Positions 32,671-44,085 of a DNA stretch of 64,000 bases are shown here, piece after piece (position 1 is the first letter of the stretch; every line of letters starts with the position of its first letter). The notes under the pieces are model-generated. The model was not told the origin of the DNA, ran no database searches, and saw nothing but the letters and a program-made list of their open reading frames with translations. The translations under genes were made by a program, and so were the position numbers. This DNA comes from Balaenoptera acutorostrata. Taxonomy: Eukaryota; Chordata; Mammalia; Artiodactyla; Balaenopteridae. The stretch is from assembly GCF_949987535.1 (NCBI RefSeq), contig NC_080075.1:37446269-37510268 (forward strand), in the 5' to 3' direction.

Positions 32671-33040
32671 GATGGTGGCCATGTGCTTTTCTGATGCCTG
32701 ACGTTGTTACGTCACTGAAGGGCCAGCAGGGACAGGTAATCTGATGGGTGACTTTAGAGACCACTTGTGCCACTCAGGGAGGCTGATGGCCTGATCTGCA
32801 TCCTTCTGGAAACAGACTCCCTGGAGAAGTAAATCACAACCACAAGTGACCAACGAGCCATTTTCTTTCCTTCTCAGATATCCTACAGCTGGAATTTCAA
32901 GTGGGTCCACCACTATAAGCCTGAACTCTGGTGATCTCATCCTCTGCTCTTACTTCCATCTTTTTTTCTCTACATGAATGCCAGAATTCAAGGTTGGGGT
33001 AGTTGTATATGATGGCTGGAGCAAGGGTCCTGTAGGCGGG
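32671..33040. other. Unique sequence, nothing recognised
   Basis: Single-copy DNA. A 77-codon minus frame (32707-32940) is unrecognised. Confidence 0.5.
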
Positions 33041-33041
33041 C

Positions 33042-33222
33042 CAGCATCTGGGTCCTGGTCCTGCCCCTGGCTAGCTGTGGGAGAAACCTTCCGTATTCTG
33101 AACTGCCAGATAGAGACAGTAACTGTATATATACCTTACAGAGTTATTTGGGGGGGATAAAGGGAAAAAATGGGGTGAAGTGCCTGGTGCACAGTAAGCC
33201 CTAGATAAATGAAACAGGTAAA
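33042..33222 (+). repeat. MIR SINE
   Basis: Forward MIR: 'ctgcccctggctagctgtgg', 'taccttacagagttatttgg', 'gtgcctggtgcacagtaagc', 'cctagataaatgaaac'. Confidence 0.7.
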
Positions 33223-35424
33223 AGAGTGTTTTTCCTTGTGTCTGCACTGGCTGGCCTAATGAATAGGGCTGAATGCTTAAATCGTGATCCTTAAAGGGAA
33301 CGCAGGATATCTTCCGGTTCGGTTCCTGCTTTTCAGCAGGCGGGGCCCTCTCCTTAGTGTGAGCCCAGTGATACAAAGGCTGTATTGGTCATTCCTGCTC
33401 AGGTGTTAGTCTTCTCATTGTACCAACATTTTGTCCTGACTTTCAGATTTCTGGATGGACAACCGAACTTGAGAGAACATCGGTATAAATTCTACTGGAA
33501 TATGCTGCACAAAGTCTGCATTTCAGATGATGGTAACCCAGCTGCTGCTACCTCCCATCCCTGAGTGTGCTCACCTCCCACAGCCTGGATCCCAGGGCGG
33601 GCCATCAAACGCACATTGATGGCGAGGGCTCATCAGGATGTTGAAACCGCTACTGGTTGAATGTATAAAGGGTGTAGAATTGGAAAACCTTGAAGGAGGA
33701 ATGGCAAATTATTCACTGTCAGAATAGCTGTGATGGACAAAATGAGAAGCAGCTTGGGATTTCATAGTCAGCTTCGGTCCCTACAGACATCTGGCCTCTC
33801 AACAGACACCGAGGCTCAGCTATTACTCCACATACTACTATACAGTAGGAGGCCTATTCCGGGCTTCCATTGTCAATACGCATTAACATGCATTTTCCAT
33901 TATTTAAAGGTAGCTTTTAAGGAGGTTATTTGTGGATATGATGGATGTCTCTCCAAGGACCTCCTTCTGTATTCTTCCTGTAGGCAAACCCCCTGCTGGT
34001 CACATCTGCATTTGTCATGAGAGACCCTGCTTTCGCCAGCCTCTCCAGCTCATTTCAATTCCTGATACAGTCAGGGCTTCTCAAAAGACCTCGTCTCCCA
34101 GGCCTCTGTCGGAGACTTTAGCGAAGTCCTGCATCCTGTGCTTGGCTTTGCTCCTGGTAGCCTAACTTAGCCATGCTGCTAAACCTGGCTGCTCCAAGTG
34201 ATGTTTGACGAATGCCTTCTTTCTAAGCATCTCTGGGGCAAGGCAGGGAAAAAATAATCAGATCCTTTTTTCCTTTTCTGTGAAAATCTGGAGTGTGAAG
34301 CCCTGACTTTAAACCCATTACGTCTACAAAGAGGCCATCAGAATCATGGCAAGTTGCCGCCTCTGGAGGAGACCATAAAAGACTTCTGACCTATCACCTC
34401 AATCCAGATCTGAGCATGGTAAGGCTCAGAGAGGGAGGTTTTCCAGGTCCCAGGCTGGTGGGTGGTAGAGCCAGGAGGACCACTGGGTCAGGCCACCCTT
34501 CACTTCCACAGCCAGGGCCTCTCAGAGTGGAGAGAGGACTCATCCATGCCCACTTCTTCCTTCTCTCCTCCCTTCCTGTCTTTTTTTTTGGGGCGGGGGG
34601 AGGAGAGACTTGGAATACATTAAATAAAGCAATAAGTTTACAAAAATTTCATGTATCTTATACGTTTGTATTTAACAAATTAAACTGTGCTCTTTGCAAG
34701 ATAATCAGGGATTTAAAAAAATTAAGGTATAGCAAACTCCAGGCAGGATGGTTCAGTCCTGACTTCTTTCAATCCTTGCGTGTCTCTCTGAGGATCTCGT
34801 TTAGAGATAACGTCTGAGTTTGAGCCCTATGGGGATGTGAGGTCAGCACATGACCTTGAAAGCCTGCCTCCCTCTCAGCGCTCCTGGGATGGGCTTTAAC
34901 TGGACCACAGAGTTTTCCATTTTGAACAGAGGGGGAAGTTGGAGACATAAAAGAAGGTGAAGGCAAAGGGAGTAGGAAACAAGAAAGTGAAGTGGAAAGA
35001 AGAAAATGAAAAAGAAACACCCACTTGCTTTGCTACTTTTCTCATTCATTTTAAGATTCCCAGATCAACTACTAAAAGGGGAACCACAGAGGAAAAGGGA
35101 ATCAGGATTGGACAAGTGTTCTTCAGAGATGTGTACCCCTCAAACACGTGCAAACAAGAATTCCAGCCAAGCACAAGACACCGCACACTAGTCCCCCACT
35201 GCCTGGTCCACAGCCTGAAGCTGTGGAGTGGTGAGCCAAGCATGTGTGGTCACAGAGCTTGGGATCCTTAGCTCTTTATTTACTCCCAAAGACAGCCTTT
35301 CACCGCACAGGCACTTCTTTATGAATAGGCAATATGGGCTCGTTATATTGTTATAGGTAATTTTTGGATCAAAAGTGAAATGAACTGGTAAATGCATTAA
35401 GTGCTTCAGTATATTTTACTTTTT
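33223..35424. other. Unique sequence, nothing recognised
   Basis: About 2.2 kb without a recognised transposon. Frames up to 133 codons (34416-34817) are unrecognised. That frame starts in GC-rich DNA and crosses a T/G homopolymer region at 34580-34602, which argues against coding. Confidence 0.5.
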
Positions 35425-35440
35425 AAGAAAAGTTATTTTC
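35425..35440 (+). repeat. Left target-site duplication of the L1
   Basis: AAGAAAAGTTATTTTC, repeated exactly at 36017-36032 after the L1 tail. Confidence 0.9.
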
Positions 35441-36016
35441 CCCACTACTGGGCATATACCCAGAGAAAACTATAACTCAAAAAGACACAAGCACCCCAAT
35501 GTTCACTGCGGCACTATTTACAATAGCCAGGACATGGAAGCAACCTAAATGCCCATCGACAGATGAATGGATAAAGAAGATGTGGTACATATATACAGTG
35601 GAATATTACTCAGCCATAAAAAGGAACGAAATGGGGTCATTTATAGAGACGTGGATGGACCTAGAGACTCTCACAGAGAGTGAAGTAAGTCAGAAAGATA
35701 AAAACAAATAACGTATATTAACACATATATGTGGAATCTAGAAAAATGGTACAGATGAACCTAGTTGCAAGGCAGAAATAGAGACACAGACGTAGAGAAC
35801 AAACATATGGACACCAAGGGGGGAAAGGGGGAGTGGGATGAATTAGGAGATTGGGATTGACATATATACACTCATATGTATAAAATAGACAACTAATGAG
35901 AACCTGCTGTATAGCACAGGGAACTCTACTTCACTTTGCTGTACAGTAGAAACTAACACAACACTGTCAAACAACTATACCCCAATAAAAATAAATACAT
36001 TTTTAAAAATGTTGAA
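35441..36016 (+). mobile_element. 5'-truncated L1, 3' end
   Basis: Starts 'cccactactgggcatatacc' and runs through the ORF2 C-terminus, where translation shows motifs WYIYTVEYYSAIKR and FIETWMDLE, to 'tataccccaataaaaataaa'. About 576 bases remain. Only the last roughly 70 ORF2 codons survive, with a few changes. A perfect 16-bp flanking duplication marks a clean target-primed insertion. Confidence 0.95.
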
Positions 36017-36032
36017 AAGAAAAGTTATTTTC

Positions 36033-37515
36033 AAAAGAAATCGGAGCTCTAGCTATACCTAAGAAACCACAGAAAAACTCAGAGAATTTTTGAGAGAGGG
36101 ACAGCTTTGCTGATGCTTCATCGCACATTTAGAGAGTTGGCTGGCTGTTCAGATGGTGGGATGCTCGTGGAGATGGGGAGCCAGGAGGGACCGTGGAAGG
36201 AGTCCTCATCTCCAGCAAGGGCTATGGGGTGCATAGCAGCAGTCAGGCTTTGCTGTCACAGAAACTCTGGGACAAGGGAAAGGATTTTCATGATCTACAA
36301 GGAAAGACATGGAGCCATCCACTAAGCAAGAGCTAAGAACAGAAGAATGTGTACGAGTAATTGAAATGGGAATGCAATCAACACATCTTACAGTGGCGGG
36401 GCGGGGGAGGATTGATAAGAACTTGAAATTGCTGCAGTATTTGAAGCCTTTGAAGAAAGCAACAATAACAGAACCACAACGTGGGAAAAAATCTAGAAGG
36501 GACAATCCGCCTGGGAGGAGCTTCTTTTCTTCTGTGGAACATACTTATGCTTACTGGGTGGCATATTTGGATCTGAATATCTAAGCCCAGCAGTTGAAAC
36601 AGAATTCTGTAGTTTCCAACAGGGCAGTTTTTCCTTCACTATGGTTTGTGACCATCCTCCTGACTTTGCCTAGAAAATAAAAGCATTTTTGACTGAAGCT
36701 AGAAAAGTGATCTTTTTTCTCCCAAAGAATAGGAATTGATACCCAGCATCCCTTCTGACTCTCAACTCCATGATCTTTGAAATTCTACTACTTGTCCTGA
36801 TCCACCATTATAAGCAGAGGCTGGGACAGGAGGAGTTTGTTGACATCATAAATACTAAAAACAGCACTGGTCTTCTGCATACCAATAGCATAAACAGTAC
36901 AACCTGAGAATTACGCAGAGCACATTTTGCAAGTCTACACAGATGTGCAGGAGTATGTAAACTACTTTCTCTATTTCTGGAAGCTAAAGAAATCTCGTTT
37001 GTAAAACAATTTTCTTTCCCTGCCCTTCTCTTAGCACAACACCGCCCCCAAACTTCAACTGCTGTTCCTCTTAACACAAATGCAGTATTCTGTTAATTGT
37101 TTCTTCCCTGCTGTAAAATGTCAAACTTACCCCCATCTCCTTTTTCTATGACACAGTCTGCATTTGATGAAATTTAAAAGTTACTTTTTAAACTGAGGTC
37201 TAGTTAAATTATAAGAAAGTTATTTCTATTTCCCCTGGATATAGTTGTTAAACGATTCCCCCATGTTGGCCAAATTTTTGGAAAAACTATAATTGGAATC
37301 TGAAAAGTGTTTTGGGAAGACCCCAAGAAAGGTGTCGAGACCTTATATCTAGATTAGATATGCACAGTCAACAGCAAGCCTACTATGTCCTTGGGTTCCA
37401 TCAAAAGACTGAGGGAATTCGTAGACACTGACTACTGAGTGTAATTATCCAGGTTGTGAATTATTAAGAGCATCTTGCTTCTTTCATTTCCTCTCAGCTG
37501 ACCTTCCCCTACCTC
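36033..37515. other. Unique sequence, nothing recognised
   Basis: Single-copy DNA without recognised transposons. Frames of 72-99 codons at 36107-37077 overlap on both strands and are unrecognised. Confidence 0.5.
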
Positions 37516-37582
37516 AGGTTCAACAAACATTTCTGAGCAACTACTGTATATTACAGGTACTTGTTAGGACCTGGCTCTTTTT
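37516..37582 (-). repeat. L2 3' tail
   Basis: 'gttcaacaaacatttctgag', 'caactactgtatattacagg', 'tacttgttagg' match the reverse L2 terminus. Confidence 0.5.
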
Positions 37583-38574
37583 TCTTCTCCAAAAGTCTTT
37601 GGGCTCTAAAAGTCAGGCTCTTTCCATTGTGTCACAGCAACCCCCATCCCAGGGAGTCGGAAGAAAGGAAGACGATGACCCTCACATGAATTTATGTACA
37701 GTTCTGGTAAAAGACGTGAAGAAGCAGAAGGCTAAACTAAACTTTATGGCTAAATAGAGGTTTCCGGATTAACGATGCTTATGTTGTTCACCCATAATGG
37801 GGAAACAGAAAGGAGATTATGGTTGCTCACTTAATAGAGGGGAGATTCTCTGCAGAGATCCTTCTCCATGGCCAGTCATTTTTAAAAGGTTTTGAAAGCA
37901 GTCAGTCTTCTGAGAAAGAGCTTTATTTAAATAGCTAAGCTCTCTAAAATTCATATCATACATTGATGAAACCAATACTAATATACGGGAAAGGGACTAA
38001 GAGCATTGTTTGAAAAAGTTTAAGAATAGTTGGCAAACAATTATAGTTTATTAGTTTCCATAGTTTAAGAATAAATATGAAAACCTACAATACCTCCTCA
38101 CCAACCTCACCTGGCACAGCAGGAGACTTCCTGCTCCAGTGCTATGGCCAGCATCCACGCAATGATGGTTGGTAAATGTTTTTAATATCACCTCTGTATA
38201 GCACATGACTCACACATCTATCCTGGCTCAACATTCTTGGGTCCTAGTCATTTGATCGTCAACATCACTGGTGACATGTTACACCTACAACAATATTTAG
38301 CATTTTCAGTAAGAGGATAATCATTCATTCAATCAGAGTCAAAAATCAAACTTATGAATTTCAAAGAAACTTCTGTAAGTGAGTTAATCACTTGCCTACC
38401 ACCAGAAAGACCCTTTCCAGTGTTTTAAGCATTGGGAGAAATTTGGAGATTCCCTTGTAGGCACAGCTATAGAGCTCTTAAAAACTGATGGGATTGAATT
38501 ATGAATTCAAGAAGAGATCACTCCACCACATCCCTGAAAACACATGTTTTCTATACTTACAACACATTTATACA
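37583..38574. other. Unique sequence, nothing recognised
   Basis: AT-rich single-copy DNA. No gene or RNA signal. Confidence 0.5.
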
Positions 38575-38575
38575 A

Positions 38576-38613
<38 letters not shown>
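38575..38613 (+). repeat. (CA)n microsatellite
   Basis: About 17 uninterrupted CA units, the longest pure CA run in the window. Confidence 0.95.
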
Positions 38614-38615
<2 letters not shown>

Positions 38616-38774
38616 GTTGAGTATTTGCCTGTTAGAATACACAGGATGACACTTCTATGGTGACTGTCCTATAGTAAGCTGGCTATTTTAACTCTGAAAA
38701 CGGCCCTAGTTTCCAGCCTAAAAGATAATAGAGAGGTATCTCAGCAGAAGATAAAGAACCGGGATATTACCAAA

Positions 38775-39170
38775 CCAGTCAACACATATTTATTTTTAGA
38801 GTGTCCATGTGTTTCCACTTTTCCAGATCAGGCTTCCCTGCCCTTAAACAGTTTATATTCTAGAGAATAAAACATAAACAAATCAATCAATAAACTAATT
38901 TTAAATTCTGGAAAGTTCTACGTAGAAGACATGTTAAGCTAAAGTGAGGGAAAGTAACTGAGAGTGATCAGGGAAGAATCTGATGGGACATTTGAGCTGA
39001 GACCTGAATGCTGATAAAATGCAGCCATGTGAAGAATAGAGGAAGGAGCCTTTTAAGGAAAACAAATATGGGGTGAAAAGGCTCTGAGACAGCTGTGAGC
39101 TTTATATGATGAGTTAAAGAAAGAAGACCAATGTGGGGAGATGAGGTCACAGAGCTGGGTAGGGAATTTT
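38775..39170 (-). repeat. L2 LINE 3' region
   Basis: Reverse L2: 'aacacatatttatttttaga', 'cccttaaacagtttatattc', 'gacatttgagctgagacctg', 'aaggctctgagacagctgtg', 'gggagatgaggtcacagag' in consensus order. Confidence 0.7.
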
Positions 39171-40075
39171 GCTTCCAGCAGTGCGGCAGATCAGCTACTC
39201 TGAAAATCCTCCTGCTGCAGAACCTCTAGTGATGAATCAATTACAAGATATTTTTTAATGCACAGCTGAAACTGCATGAAAGTAAGGTAGACCCACATGG
39301 GGAGAAAGCTGCTTAGTGAACTGAAACCGGAGTGGTGAGTTAATGGGGAAGCTGGGTCTGCACTGGGGCAATGTTATTAGGAGTCTAGAGTTTTGGGGAT
39401 TAATGATCACATGGAGACTAGACTAGCCAAACGCAGGATGGGGAGATGATGATGAGGGCCCCACTCCTCAGTGAAAGGCTAGGGAAAAAAGGCTAGAAAA
39501 CGCAGTCATAGTGGAAACTTGTATCTCTCAATTGCAATTCCATTTGGAGAAAAGAATAGTCTGGGGTTCAGATTTATTCTATCTTGGATGGTAAGGAAAC
39601 CTCAATGAGAAATTAAAATGGCCCTTGGATATTGGTAAAAGGAAATAGAAATTGCCTTAGAGGAATGTACCTGCTATCCAGGTCCCTCATGATCCTGCTT
39701 CAGTGAAACAGTGAAATTTTTATTGAAAATTACTAAATTCATAAGGAACCAAGCTACTATAAGAGCCACAGGAAACAAACCTTTAGACTTCCAAGAACTT
39801 CAGGTGATGGAATTCCTAAATAGAGAACATAAAATAACTGTGTATAAAATATTTAAATACGTTAAAAAATGGAACAGAAAAACATGAGCAAAAAATAAGC
39901 ATTTCAAATAACCAATTTGGAAAAAACCCAGAATCTATGGAGATAAAAAAATAATAGTTAACATTAAAAACTCAATGGATGATTTCTTATTAACAAATGG
40001 CCTGCATTATTCAAAAACAGGTACATATTACAAAAAACAATAAAGGATAGAGCACTGTTTCAGATTAAGAGTCTA
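39171..40075 (+). mobile_element. L1M fossil, 5' region into ORF1
   Basis: The later half matches an old L1M ORF1 start: 'agaacataaaataactgtgt', 'aaaaacatgagcaaaaaata', 'ttaaaaactcaatggatgat'. The earlier half (39171-39700) is consistent with an L1M 5' UTR but weaker. Frames are destroyed. Confidence 0.5.
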
Positions 40076-40094
40076 AAAAGATAATAATCAAGTA

Positions 40095-40240
40095 TAATTT
40101 GTGAACCTTGATTGGACCTCAGTTTTAAAAAATACTATAAAAGATATTTTACTGACAATTGAGGAAATATGAATATGGACTATGAATTAGAATAGTAAAT
40201 TATTATTAATATTCTTATTAGAAAGACATAAGGCTAGAGA
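40095..40240 (+). mobile_element. L1M 3' UTR-like fragment
   Basis: 'gattggacctcagttttaaa', 'gacaattgaggaaatatgaa', 'tatggactatgaattagaat' match an ancient L1M 3' UTR. It sits directly after the 5'-region fragment, implying a large deletion or a second insertion. Confidence 0.5.
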
Positions 40241-40261
40241 CTAGGGAAAAAGGGGGAGAAT

Positions 40262-40907
40262 TTTATTAATATATAACTGACATATCATAAATTCACCAAT
40301 ATAAAGTATATAAATAATGTCTTTTGGTATGTTCACAGATATATGCAACCATCACAGTCAACTTTAGAACATTTTCATCACTTGAAAAAGAAACTCCATA
40401 CTCTTTACCTATCCTCTCCCTATGTCCCCACTCCACTCCACCCCCAGCCCTAAGCAATCATTAATGTACTTTGTCTCTAAAGATTAGCATGTTTTTAAGG
40501 TTCATCCACAGTATATCATGTATCAGTATTTCATTCTTTTTTATGGCCAAATTATATGCCATTGTTTGGATATACCACGTTTTATTTATCTATTCATCAG
40601 TTGATGGGCATTTTGGTTGTTTTTACTTTTTGGCTATTCTGAATAATGCTGCTGTAAATGTTCAGGTACAAGCTTTCCATTTCTCTTGGATATATAATTA
40701 GGAGTAGAATTGCTGAGTCATGCAGTAACTCTGTTCAATCATTTGAGTCATGCAGTAACTCTGTTCAATCAATTGCCTGTTTCTCAAAGTGGCTGCACCA
40801 TTTTACATTCCCACCAGCAGAGTATGAGGGTTACAATTGCTCCATATCCTTGCCAATATTATTATTATTAGACTTTTTGATTATAGCCATCCTAGTGAGT
40901 GTGAGGG
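40262..40907 (-). mobile_element. L1M fossil, ORF2 C-terminus and 3' UTR
   Basis: Reverse L1M: 'aactgacatatcataaattc', 'gttcatccacagtatatcat', 'cagttgatgggcattttggt', 'attctgaataatgctgctgt', 'attcccaccagcagagtatg'. Contains a 30-bp tandem duplication (40714-40773). No open frame of length survives. Confidence 0.85.
40714..40773 (+). repeat. 30-bp tandem duplication inside an L1
   Basis: Two near-identical 30-base units (40714-40743 and 40744-40773), each containing GAGTCATGCAGTAACTCTG. The L1 consensus has this segment once. Confidence 0.9.
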
Positions 40908-40919
40908 AATAAATTTTTG

Positions 40920-42182
40920 AAGAGAGAATTTTCTAGGATTGATGGCAGAAGTGAATCCTTAAGTATAAGAAGCAGAGTAAATATTCAAGTGAACATATGG
41001 TGAAACATTTCACCAATGTAGACCATATCCTGGGCATTAAAACGAACCTCAACAAATTTAATTGTACAACTGAAATTGTATAATGTATGTTCTCTGACCA
41101 AAACAAAATTAAACTAAAAACCAATAGAAAAAATATATTTGGAAAATTCCCAAACATTTGGACCTTGAACAATATATTTCTAAATAATTCATGCTTCAAA
41201 GTGGAAGTCACAGGGAAATTAGAAAATATTCATAACTGAATTAAATGAAATCATAATATATCAAAATTTGAGAGTTGCAATTTACCAGAAAAGATATAGA
41301 GATGGCCGTTAACACAAGAAAAGATGCTGAATATCACTAACCATCAGAGACATGCAAATTAAAACTGTAATAAAATATACTACTCATCTATTAGAATGAT
41401 GAAAAAATAAAGCCTTGAAAATACTAAGTGTTGACAAGGATGCAGAGCTCTGGGACCTCTCATTCACTGAGAGTGGAAATGCAAAACAATACAACCACTT
41501 TGGAAAACAGTTTAAGAGTTTCTTAGAAGCTTAAATATGTATTTAGTTTACTGTACAACCCAGCAGTCTTACTTCTAGGTACTTACCCAAGAGAAATAAA
41601 AACATATGTATACATATAAATGGAGTATATGAATCACTATACTGTACACTTGTAACTTATGTAATAAATTAACTATACTTCAATAAAAAATGTATACATA
41701 TGCAAGTATTGTATGCAAATATTTATATCAGTTTTTCTCATTATCATCAAAAACTGGAGACAACCTAAACGTCCATCAGCTGGTGAGTGGATAAACAACA
41801 GTAGTATATCTATACAATGGACTACTACCCAGGAATAAAAGAAAAAAAAACTACCGATACATGCACCAACACACATGAATCACAAACATATTACACTTAA
41901 GTGAAAGAAGCCAGATTCAAAAGGGAACATTCTCTATGATTCCATTTAAGTGGCATTTTGAAATAGGCAAAATTATAAGTACAGGCAACAGATAAGTTGA
42001 AGTTCGGGGGTGGACATGCATCAGAAAATTGACTACAAAAGGTCATGTGGTAAGTTTTGGGGATGATGGAAATATTCTACATCTTGATGTGGTGATGGTT
42101 ACATGACTGCTTACATTTATCAAAATTAACACAATTGTATACCTAAAAGGGGTGAATTTTACCTTAGTAAATCTTACTTTTA
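40920..42182 (+). mobile_element. L1M fossil, ORF2 to 3' UTR
   Basis: Forward L1M: 'ccatatcctgggcattaaaa', 'tgttctctgaccaaaacaaa', 'tgctgaatatcactaaccat', 'ctgtacaacccagcagtctt', 'gatggttacatgactgctta'. It lies head-to-head with the minus copy but covers overlapping consensus, so these are two insertions rather than one inversion. A 72-base L1 tail is inserted at 41618-41689. Confidence 0.85.
41606..41701 (+). mobile_element. Minute L1 insertion with target duplication
   Basis: The 72 bases at 41618-41689 read as an L1 3' terminus ('gaatcactatactgtacact', 'taactatacttcaataaaaa') placed inside the older L1M. They are flanked by ATGTATACATAT at 41606-41617 and 41690-41701. This is an extremely 5'-truncated retroinsertion. 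Confidence 0.8.
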
Positions 42183-42237
42183 AAACACGTTAATGTGACT
42201 ACACATAGAATAGATAGCTTCCAAACAAGAAAAGGAG

Positions 42238-42275
42238 AAGAAATCAAACAAACAAACAAAACAAACAAGAAAACA
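42238..42275 (+). repeat. (CAAA)n low-complexity DNA
   Basis: 'caaacaaacaaacaaaacaa' and continuation. Confidence 0.85.
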
Positions 42276-42284
42276 ACTCAATCA

Positions 42285-42535
42285 ATCTAAGAAGGATGAT
42301 ATGCCTAGAATTTGGACACATAAAAAGCAAAACATAAGACTGTAGAAATTAATCCAAATATATTTATAATGGCAAGGAATATAATAAACTAAATCAGTTT
42401 TAATAGAGTTTAGCAGATTGAATTAAAAAACAAAGGACAAAATCCAGTTATATGCCATTTTCAAGACATTCACTTGAAATAAAATGGCACAAAAACATCA
42501 TAAGTAGAAGAACACAAAAAGTCTTTCTAGACAAA
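42285..42535 (+). mobile_element. L1M ORF2 fragment
   Basis: 'agactgtagaaattaatcca', 'acaaaggacaaaatccagtt', 'tatgccattttcaagacatt', 'cacttgaaataaaatggcac' match an internal ORF2 segment between endonuclease and reverse transcriptase. Decayed. Confidence 0.6.
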
Positions 42536-43534
42536 TACCCTAGAAAGACAAAACAAAAATCAAGAGGTTAACCAAAATCAGGTTATGTAAAGACTTATAA
42601 ATCTTGGCAAGGAGTTTGGATTGTACAGAGCTTAAGGCCATGGGAAGACATAGAAGGGTTCTAAGGAAAGGAGTGATGTGACCTGATTTATGTTTTAGAA
42701 GACCCCTCTGGCTGCCCTGTGAGAGGAGGAAAGGGAAGCAGAAGGCAAAGTTAGAAGCAGGGAAACCAATTAAGAAGTTATCGCAATTATTTAAGCAGAA
42801 GGTGACTTGGACCAGGATTGTGACAGTGGAGATGATGAGACATGTTCTGACCAGGGAGATGTCTTGAGGTGGAGGTGCTGGGACTCAGTGACGGAAGGTA
42901 TGAGACAGAAAAGGAATTAATGGAGATTTTAGGCCCAGGCAACTAGGAGTCTGGTAGTCCAATAAGCAAAGATGGAAAAGACCAGGGGTGAGGGTGGGGG
43001 AGTAGCTTCAGAATTGAGAGGAAACAAGAGTTCTTTCTTGGCCATATTAATTTTGAGATGCCTCATAGCTATCCAAATGGAGGTATTGAGTAGGCCATTA
43101 GATACGGGGTTTCATTTTGAAATGTTTGGATTTATACTCCAGGGACTTGAGGAGATCTCCAAAGAGATGGTGAAAAGAGAAAAAGGCTAAGGACAAAGAC
43201 CTCGGGCATTTGAACTTAGAAATTTGGAATTCGGGAAGAATGAAGAGAACAGACCAGTGAGGCAGAAGGGAAACCAGGTGAATGTGGGATTAGAGAACCA
43301 GGGTACTCTACCGAAGAGAAGATTTCAAGAAAGTGCGTGTGGCCCACCGTGTCAAAAAACTGTTAAAAGTAAAATGAGCACAGACCATCATTGATTACTA
43401 ACAAAAAGTAAGTCATCACTGACCCCAAAACAGCCATTTCAGTGTTGTGGTGGAATGCTTGAGAAGAAAGAATGGGAGGTAAGAAAATAATTTTAAGAAG
43501 TATGTTTAGGAAGTTTTGAAGTGTAGAGAAGTTT

Positions 43535-43566
43535 TACTGTTGTTGTTGTTGTTGTTGTTTTTTAAA
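43535..43566 (+). repeat. (GTT)n microsatellite in the SINE's left flank
   Basis: 'tactgttgttgttgttgttg' continuing to 'ttttttaaag'. It looks like an expanded version of TACTGTTGTTTTTTAAAG found at 43886-43903 beyond the SINE, and so may be an altered target duplication. Confidence 0.7.
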
Positions 43567-43596
43567 GTTTCTGTACCTCTTAGGGTTGTGATATAT

Positions 43597-43884
43597 ATAT
43601 TTTTTAATATTTATTTATTTTTGGCTGTGTTGGGTCTTCGTTTCTGTGGGAGGGCTTTCTCTAGTTGCGGCAAGCGGGGGCCGCTCTTCATCGCGGTGCG
43701 CGGGCCTCTCACTATCGCGGCCTCTCTTGTTGTGGAGCACAAGCTCCAGACGCGCAGGCTCAGTAATTGTGGCTCACGGGCCCAGCTGCTCCGCGGCATG
43801 TGGGATCTTCCCAGACCAGGGCTCGAACCCATGTCCCCTGCATTCGCAGGCAGATTCTCAACCACTGCACCACCAGGGAAGCCC
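43597..43884 (-). mobile_element. CHR-family SINE
   Basis: Reverse copy. The tail 'aatatttatttatttttggc' lies at the left and the head at the right ends 'caccactagggaagccc'-like as 'ccaccagggaagcccc'. The B box is reversed at 'gggctcgaaccca'. It sits inside the long L2. The 30 bases between the tail and the probable left target duplication are not SINE sequence. Antisense frames of 84-143 codons here derive entirely from the SINE. Confidence 0.92.
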
Positions 43885-44085
43885 CTACTGTTGTTTTTTA
43901 AAGCAATAATATCAAGGGTTTTTTATATGCTAATAGGAAAAATCTAACAGGCAAAAAACGAGGCTTGGGAGAGAATGGTAATGACTACAGAACTGAAGTC
44001 TCTGAGAAGGTGAGTGGTAGCTGGAGCATGAGAGAAGCTGGCCTTAGATGAGGCCAGGCACGTGAGAGGGAAGTGACCAGTGTCT

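Larger units (their letters stand above)
42570..44085 (-). mobile_element. Long L2 fossil, reverse-transcriptase region
   Basis: Minus-strand L2 ORF2. The DNA carries 'gtgatgtgacctgatttatg', 'ttagaagacccctctggctg', 'aagcagggaaaccaattaag', 'ttttgagatgcctcatagct' and 'tccaaatggaggtattgagt'. On the minus strand these correspond to the C-terminal half of the L2 reverse-transcriptase protein and its downstream region. It resumes after a CHR SINE with 'gtctctgagaaggtgagtgg'. About 1.2 kb of L2 survives, long for this family, with all frames broken. Confidence 0.75.

Noticed and set aside
34416..34817. 133-codon frame as a possible gene
   Set aside because: Crosses a homopolymeric T/G region and has no recognised domain.
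40262..42182. A second 5'-inverted L1
   Set aside because: The minus and plus parts cover overlapping consensus (both include ORF2 C-terminus and 3' UTR), so they are two insertions.
43640..43830. CpG island
   Set aside because: The CpGs belong to the SINE body and the stretch is too short.
43516..43947. 143-codon frame with hydrophobic start
   Set aside because: It is the antisense reading of the CHR SINE plus its flanking (GTT)n. CpG-rich SINE antisense commonly stays open.
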